This document shows positions 32,478 through 36,830 of a stretch of 36,830 bases of DNA, piece after piece (the first letter of the stretch is position 1; each line of letters starts with the position of its first letter). A program made the translations under genes and the position numbers. Below the pieces are notes generated by a model. The model saw nothing but the letters and a program-made list of their open reading frames with translations, had not been told where the DNA came from and did not search any database. This DNA comes from an uncultured Candidatus Actinomarina sp. (GTDB taxonomy: Bacteria; Actinomycetota; Acidimicrobiia; Actinomarinales; Actinomarinaceae): the NCBI GenBank assembly GCA_902604835.1, contig CACKZW010000010.1, forward strand, positions 1-36,830, read 5' to 3'.

Positions 32478-34092
32478 AATAAACTGTTTTGAAAAAAGAT
32501 TTATCGACAATAAAATAATCTTCCCTATTTGAGGAACAACTTAGATTTACCCAACATTGGTCACCTTCTTTCGGATAATATCTATCGTATCTTGTGACGA
32601 GTTCAGCTTCGGGCATCTGTATGCTTGGTAGATATGAAAGAGAAAATGAATTATATGAATCTAGCCTTGGGAGACTAATTATGCTTATGAAAAATAATGT
32701 AAAGAAAATAAATTGAGGTATTCTTATTTTTTCAATTGAAAAAATTCCTAAGCTAGAAATGATTAACATTTGCAAACCTACTAAATACCTTGCATCTGGA
32801 CCAAAGCGAAGGAAAAATAAAATACTTAGAGAAAAGTAAATAATAAAAATAAAACCAATTTTTTTGTGAAATAAGAATTTGGTAAAAAATAATTTAATTC
32901 CGAGAATTATAAAAAATGAGATTAAAAAGTTACTTAAAATAATTTTATTTGTTGGATTACTTAAATACTGCTGAAACCAAAGAAACAAAGATCCTTTAAA
33001 GTTATACGATTGACTAAATCCGACAGTAACATCCTCAATTCCTTTTATATAATCTTTATCAACCCATTCAAAACTAAAACAAGTAAAGGTTGATGGAAAT
33101 ACAAAACAACCAGTTTGAAGAAGTGATTTTATAGACCATAAAAAGAATAAGATTGATGGGATTATGGAGCTTCTAAAAACCCATCTAATTTTAAGATTTG
33201 AGTCTCGAAAGTAAAAATAAAAATAAATTATAACAATAAATATTATTGCGACACCACTTACTTTTAATTGATAAATAAACAATGAGAGAATCAAAAATAA
33301 AAAAGTATCAAATTCTGAATATTTTTTTTTATATATTGCAGAAACAATTAATAACGAACTGATTAAGAAAATAATTGCTATTGGCGCATCTTGTTTTCCA
33401 ATACTTTGAATGTTTAAATAACCATTTCTTCCTCCAGAAAATCCAAAATTATCAAGAATAGAATAAATTAATAGAAACAGAAATGAAAATTTGTAATAAC
33501 TTACTTTATTGACAAAAAGAGCATAAAAAATTACCCCATAAAAGAAAGAAAAATAAACCAAATTCATGAGATGTAATAAGATATAAGAATTATCTATCCA
33601 TAGAATTGCGGATAGGTATTCATGTATTGAACCTACACCAAAAGCAGCATAGATATTTGAGAAACCCTTAACTAAATTACTTTCAAGAATCCATTTTTGA
33701 TTATTTAAATGATAAAGACCGGCATCATAATGAAAATTGATATTAAATGATGAAACCAAAAGTATTATACTTGGCGAATAAGATATAAAAAATTTTTTTA
33801 AATTAACAAAAGATATTTTTTTTCGAAAATTGACTAATAAGAGTAAAAAAAATCCGTAAATTAAATTATTTTTTAAAGGAATAAAAAAGTTAATAATAAA
33901 GAGTAAGTTTCCTAAAAAAAATAATCCAAATATTGGATAGAAGATTTGGATGTTGATTCCAGAAACTTCGTAATTATCTGATATATTTTTGCCCATAAAT
34001 TGTGAAGACAATAAAACAGATGTTCTACCAAATAGATATAAGAATGTTATTAGTAAAAAATATTTTCCCAGGAGAATCAAGAGGTTTTCCAT
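32467..34092 (-). CDS. Large polytopic membrane protein, GT-C-like, paralogue B
   Basis: This 541-residue protein is clearly homologous from end to end to the 22871-24580 protein. It has NINFHYDAGLYHLNNQKWILESNL, LDNFGFSGGRNGYLNIQSIGKQD, QLKVSG, IKSLLQTGCFVFPSTFTCF, RYLVGLQ, LPRLDSY and GDQCWVNLSC. The conserved HYDA-YHL segment in the first loop and the paired Cys in the tail suggest a shared outer-face catalytic site and a disulfide-stabilised end. The two copies, about 8 kb apart, differ enough to act on different substrates. The next gene upstream on the same strand ends 24 bases before its start. Confidence 0.62.
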   Translation of the reverse strand: MENLLILLGKYFLLITFLYLFGRTSVLLSSQFMGKNISDNYEVSGINIQIFYPIFGLFFLGNLLFIINFFIPLKNNLIYGFFLLLLVNFRKKISFVNLKKFFISYSPSIILLVSSFNINFHYDAGLYHLNNQKWILESNLVKGFSNIYAAFGVGSIHEYLSAILWIDNSYILLHLMNLVYFSFFYGVIFYALFVNKVSYYKFSFLFLLIYSILDNFGFSGGRNGYLNIQSIGKQDAPIAIIFLISSLLIVSAIYKKKYSEFDTFLFLILSLFIYQLKVSGVAIIFIVIIYFYFYFRDSNLKIRWVFRSSIIPSILFFLWSIKSLLQTGCFVFPSTFTCFSFEWVDKDYIKGIEDVTVGFSQSYNFKGSLFLWFQQYLSNPTNKIILSNFLISFFIILGIKLFFTKFLFHKKIGFIFIIYFSLSILFFLRFGPDARYLVGLQMLIISSLGIFSIEKIRIPQFIFFTLFFISIISLPRLDSYNSFSLSYLPSIQMPEAELVTRYDRYYPKEGDQCWVNLSCSSNREDYFIVDKSFFKTVYFRN

Positions 34093-34116
34093 AATTGTTC
34101 TAATTATAACTTGAGA

Positions 34117-35406
34117 TTATTTTCTTTTTAAAAGACTATTTTGGTTAATTATAAAAGCTAAAAAATAAAAAAATACAGATAAAAATAAATAAGGGTTGTT
34201 CTCAAAATAGATATCTCCATTGTAGTGATTTAAAAATAAGAAATATAAAACATATCCACACATATAGAAGGACTTAGCCGTACTATTTTCTAATTTATAA
34301 AAAAGAATTACTGATAGAAAAATAATCAGGTGGCCTAAACTGTAAAATGAAAATCTTACCGGTGGATACCATCCAATCAAAGACCAAAATAAAAAAACTA
34401 ACGCAACAATTTCGAACAATGACCTATATTCTTTTACATATTTAGTAATTGTCTTGTTAAAAATTACATAAGTGATTAAAAACAAAAATGGGATATAAAG
34501 ATATTTAATTACATTTAGGTTATCTTGAAGATAACATTTAAAATTTTGTGGAATGTTTTGACAATACCAACCGGTCACACCATAGGTATCAAAACCGCGT
34601 AGAAAATCAAATACCCAGAAAAATTGATTATAAATTTCAATATTGTGATCTTTACCGAGATTTAATATGTTTTTAAATAATTCATAAGAAATTATTGGAA
34701 TCAAAAATTTAACAATAAACAAAGTTAATTGTTTATATTTATTTAAATCAAACAGTTTTTTAGAAATAATTAAATAAATAGCGTAAACAAATAATACAAT
34801 AAAAGAACGGTGTGATAAATATAAGATTCCAATTAATAAAGGAATAAAAAAATTAGTTAGTTTTTTTGGTTGGCTCGCAAAATATACACCTAACAGAATC
34901 AATAAACCTGTTTGAGTGTGGTGTCCTGCTTCAAATAATGTCCATTTATAAATTGGACTTAAAGATATAAAGATTAATGAAATAGTAAAGTTTAAGAAAT
35001 TATTTTTTATATTGAAACATTGATTAAAAAGATATACAACTAAACATAAGATTATATTTTGCAATAAAAAAAATGAAAACTGAAATAAAAAAATATCATT
35101 TAAATTTAAATTTCCAACTATTTTGAAAATAAACCATGCAAGAACAAGAAATATTGGTCTGTTCTGATACTGAAAATCTTCCAAAGTATAAAGATTGTTA
35201 AAGTTTTTAAGTACAGCAAAATATGGCTCTTCATCACAACTTCTTGTGTATGTATATGTTCTTGATTGAGAAGTAGTATCGAAACTAAAATTTTCAATAC
35301 GAGTACAAAGATAATAGTTTGTAAATTCTATAAAAATTTCAAACATTAAAAAATAAAGAATTCCTGAGAATAGTAATGTTATTCCAAAAAATTTAATTAA
35401 TTTCAT
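34117..35406 (-). CDS. Polytopic membrane protein, GT-C-like
   Basis: This 429-residue protein has about ten helices. After the first helix a long outer loop holds a Cys-rich, Thr/Tyr/Arg-rich stretch (YYLCTRIENFSF, then RSCDEEPYF), FQYQNRPIFLVLAWF, and later LFEAGHHTQTGL. The Asp-Glu-Glu and His-His positions in outer loops would suit a metal-dependent GT-C enzyme. No named family is recognised. It overlaps the upstream membrane protein gene by 14 bases, so the two are coupled and probably act on the same lipid-linked glycan. Confidence 0.52.
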   Translation of the reverse strand: MKLIKFFGITLLFSGILYFLMFEIFIEFTNYYLCTRIENFSFDTTSQSRTYTYTRSCDEEPYFAVLKNFNNLYTLEDFQYQNRPIFLVLAWFIFKIVGNLNLNDIFLFQFSFFLLQNIILCLVVYLFNQCFNIKNNFLNFTISLIFISLSPIYKWTLFEAGHHTQTGLLILLGVYFASQPKKLTNFFIPLLIGILYLSHRSFIVLFVYAIYLIISKKLFDLNKYKQLTLFIVKFLIPIISYELFKNILNLGKDHNIEIYNQFFWVFDFLRGFDTYGVTGWYCQNIPQNFKCYLQDNLNVIKYLYIPFLFLITYVIFNKTITKYVKEYRSLFEIVALVFLFWSLIGWYPPVRFSFYSLGHLIIFLSVILFYKLENSTAKSFYMCGYVLYFLFLNHYNGDIYFENNPYLFLSVFFYFLAFIINQNSLLKRK

Positions 35407-36830
35407 TTGTAAAATCTATTTGGTTTAATTTTTTAATGTTAAAAATTGAATAAATTATCGAAACCAAAAAAGAGAATAGCGTAATCAAATTTACTACTGG
35501 TAATCTCACTATGTTTAAAGTTTGTTTAGGTTCATAACCATCGCTTATGAAGTCTAAGCATTGATTTAAATTTTTTATTTCGTAAGAACTTTGATTTTTA
35601 AATAGATTTTTTGAGTCTTGATTAAAATAACTTCTATAAACATATTCACTATTTTTAATCTCAATTTTTTTTATTTCTTGAAAATTAAAAAAACAAAATT
35701 TTTCTTCAGCATCTAAACAATCAGAATCAATGTTAAATAAATAATTGTTGAGACTGCAAAATATATTTATTTCATTATTTAATTCTAGATATTCAATTCT
35801 CTGATTGTTTTGTGATTTAGGAAAACCAAGAATAAAAATTATCGAAAATAAAAATAAAAAAGACAAAAAATAGCTGGGAAATTGATATTTTGAAAATAGC
35901 TTTGCCAGTATTAATGCGAATGTTACAACAAGAAAAAAAGAAAAGTAATAAGCTTTAGCAACATCACCATTTTCAGGATTATATTGTGTAAATTGTGACA
36001 ATCCCATCTGAACTATTATGCCAAAGAATGGTAGGATAAAATATTTTTTATCCTTTTCTTTAATAATTAATCTAATAATAAAAAAGTAAAACAAGAAAGA
36101 ATAAAATAGTCCTAAATAAGGTCTTAACTTAATATTTAAAAAATTTATTCTATCTTTATAAAAAAGACTAGAATCATCTGTCCAAAAATTTCCAAAATAA
36201 TCATCAAAAGTGTCTAAGAAAAGTGCGCCGACATAAGAATTTCGTTGAGACTGCCTAAACGGTTCCTCAATAATTGAATTTATATCAATTCGATATAAAT
36301 AATCAAGATTTGCTTTACCGGTAAATTCTTCCGGTGATTGATGTTGAAAAATTAAAAAATTATTTGCTTCATAATTTTCAAAACTAACCAAAATAAAAAG
36401 CCCAAAGAAGATAATTAATGATATAAAGAATATTCTTTTATTTATATTATAAATATTGTTTAAAAAATAGAAAATTAAAAACAACGCCACCATTAGTGCT
36501 GAATTTGCTTTTGCTGTAAAGATTATGACAAGCGGAGGAATTGTAAAAATTAGCAAATAACTTTTATTATTTTTAATATACATTTCAAGAAAAAATAAAA
36601 CCCAAACTAATGTCGTAAATATTAATATTTCTGGTTTAAATAAAAGTCTTATGCCAAACATTACTGGGAAAAAATTTATTAAAGATAAAATAATCATTAC
36701 ATTTGTTATTTTTATTTTTTTTTGATACAAAAAAAGACCGAGCCCGATCAGGCCAACAATATATATTGAAAAATTTGTATATTGTATACTAAGACTTAAA
36801 ATTTCTGGTTCATTTGTTAAATTTAATATC
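35393..36830 (-). CDS. Polytopic membrane protein, 5' end beyond window
   Basis: The frame is open to the right edge. A TTG at 36730 would start mid-helix, whereas the upstream codons encode LTNEPEILSLSIQYTNFSIYIVGLIGLGLFLY, a normal loop and helix, so the gene continues past the window. The visible part of about 479 residues has nine or more helices and an outer region rich in Cys (NIFCSLNNYLFNIDSDCLDAEEKFCFFN) before the last helix. It is another likely member of the surface-glycan machinery; the function cannot be set from sequence. Confidence 0.6.
   Translation of the reverse strand, partial: ILNLTNEPEILSLSIQYTNFSIYIVGLIGLGLFLYQKKIKITNVMIILSLINFFPVMFGIRLLFKPEILIFTTLVWVLFFLEMYIKNNKSYLLIFTIPPLVIIFTAKANSALMVALFLIFYFLNNIYNINKRIFFISLIIFFGLFILVSFENYEANNFLIFQHQSPEEFTGKANLDYLYRIDINSIIEEPFRQSQRNSYVGALFLDTFDDYFGNFWTDDSSLFYKDRINFLNIKLRPYLGLFYSFLFYFFIIRLIIKEKDKKYFILPFFGIIVQMGLSQFTQYNPENGDVAKAYYFSFFLVVTFALILAKLFSKYQFPSYFLSFLFLFSIIFILGFPKSQNNQRIEYLELNNEINIFCSLNNYLFNIDSDCLDAEEKFCFFNFQEIKKIEIKNSEYVYRSYFNQDSKNLFKNQSSYEIKNLNQCLDFISDGYEPKQTLNIVRLPVVNLITLFSFLVSIIYSIFNIKKLNQIDFTNEIN

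Overview
The window is AT-rich, densely packed DNA from what looks like a free-living, probably marine bacterium with a streamlined genome. Many neighbours overlap by 4-14 bases, convergent genes meet without spacers, and several divergent starts lie within about 20 bases of each other. A B12-dependent class II ribonucleotide reductase, an MshA-like glycosyltransferase and a membrane-anchored cytochrome c fit a low-GC marine actinobacterium such as the Actinomarinales. That assignment is an inference; there is no 16S rRNA in the window.

Positions 1-8160 are housekeeping. They hold the 3' part of a membrane cytochrome c gene, a retropepsin-like protease with a RimK-type glutamate ligase (RimB/RimK-like pair), a glutaredoxin-like protein, a DUF62 SAM hydrolase, two linked membrane-anchored alpha/beta hydrolases, and a leftward set of an MshA-like glycosyltransferase, a FemAB/GNAT-type acyltransferase and a polytopic membrane protein. 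Positions 8190-11675 carry the ribonucleotide reductase nrdJ behind a promoter with two NrdR boxes 31 bp apart. A GT2 glycosyltransferase faces it.

Positions 12402-15607 are the most unusual part. An intact tRNA-Val(UAC) is followed by two very small tandem integrated elements (1255 and 1874 bp). Three exact 46-bp copies of the tRNA 3' part (12433, 13688, 15562) delimit them. Neither element encodes an integrase. Element 1 carries one protein, an apparent PD-(D/E)XK nuclease joined to an EVE/PUA-like domain. Element 2 carries an unknown protein and a putative lipoprotein with an internal duplication. Both elements share the same end geometry, within 1 bp, although the repeats themselves differ in sequence: tandem 11-bp repeats 36-37 bp inside the left core, another tandem set ending 117-118 bp before the right core, and a right-end pair of 10-bp-phased repeats 54 bp apart. 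I read these as att sites with integrase and accessory-protein binding sites, that is, non-autonomous elements mobilised in trans. They resemble the tRNA-borne tycheposons of marine cyanobacteria but are far smaller.

Positions 15668-36830 are a large, very AT-rich glycan-assembly region with genes in mixed orientation. It holds several GT-C-like polytopic membrane proteins (two of them paralogues), GT2 and GT9-like transferases, a DUF6165 protein and a GDPD-like protein. It also holds a block of sugar-nucleotide-type enzymes: a GT-C/uridine-kinase-like fusion, a HAD phosphatase, a class II aldolase, a double nucleotidyltransferase and a GT2. Together these probably make and transfer an unusual activated sugar or polyol for the cell surface. 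The last gene runs off the right edge of the window.
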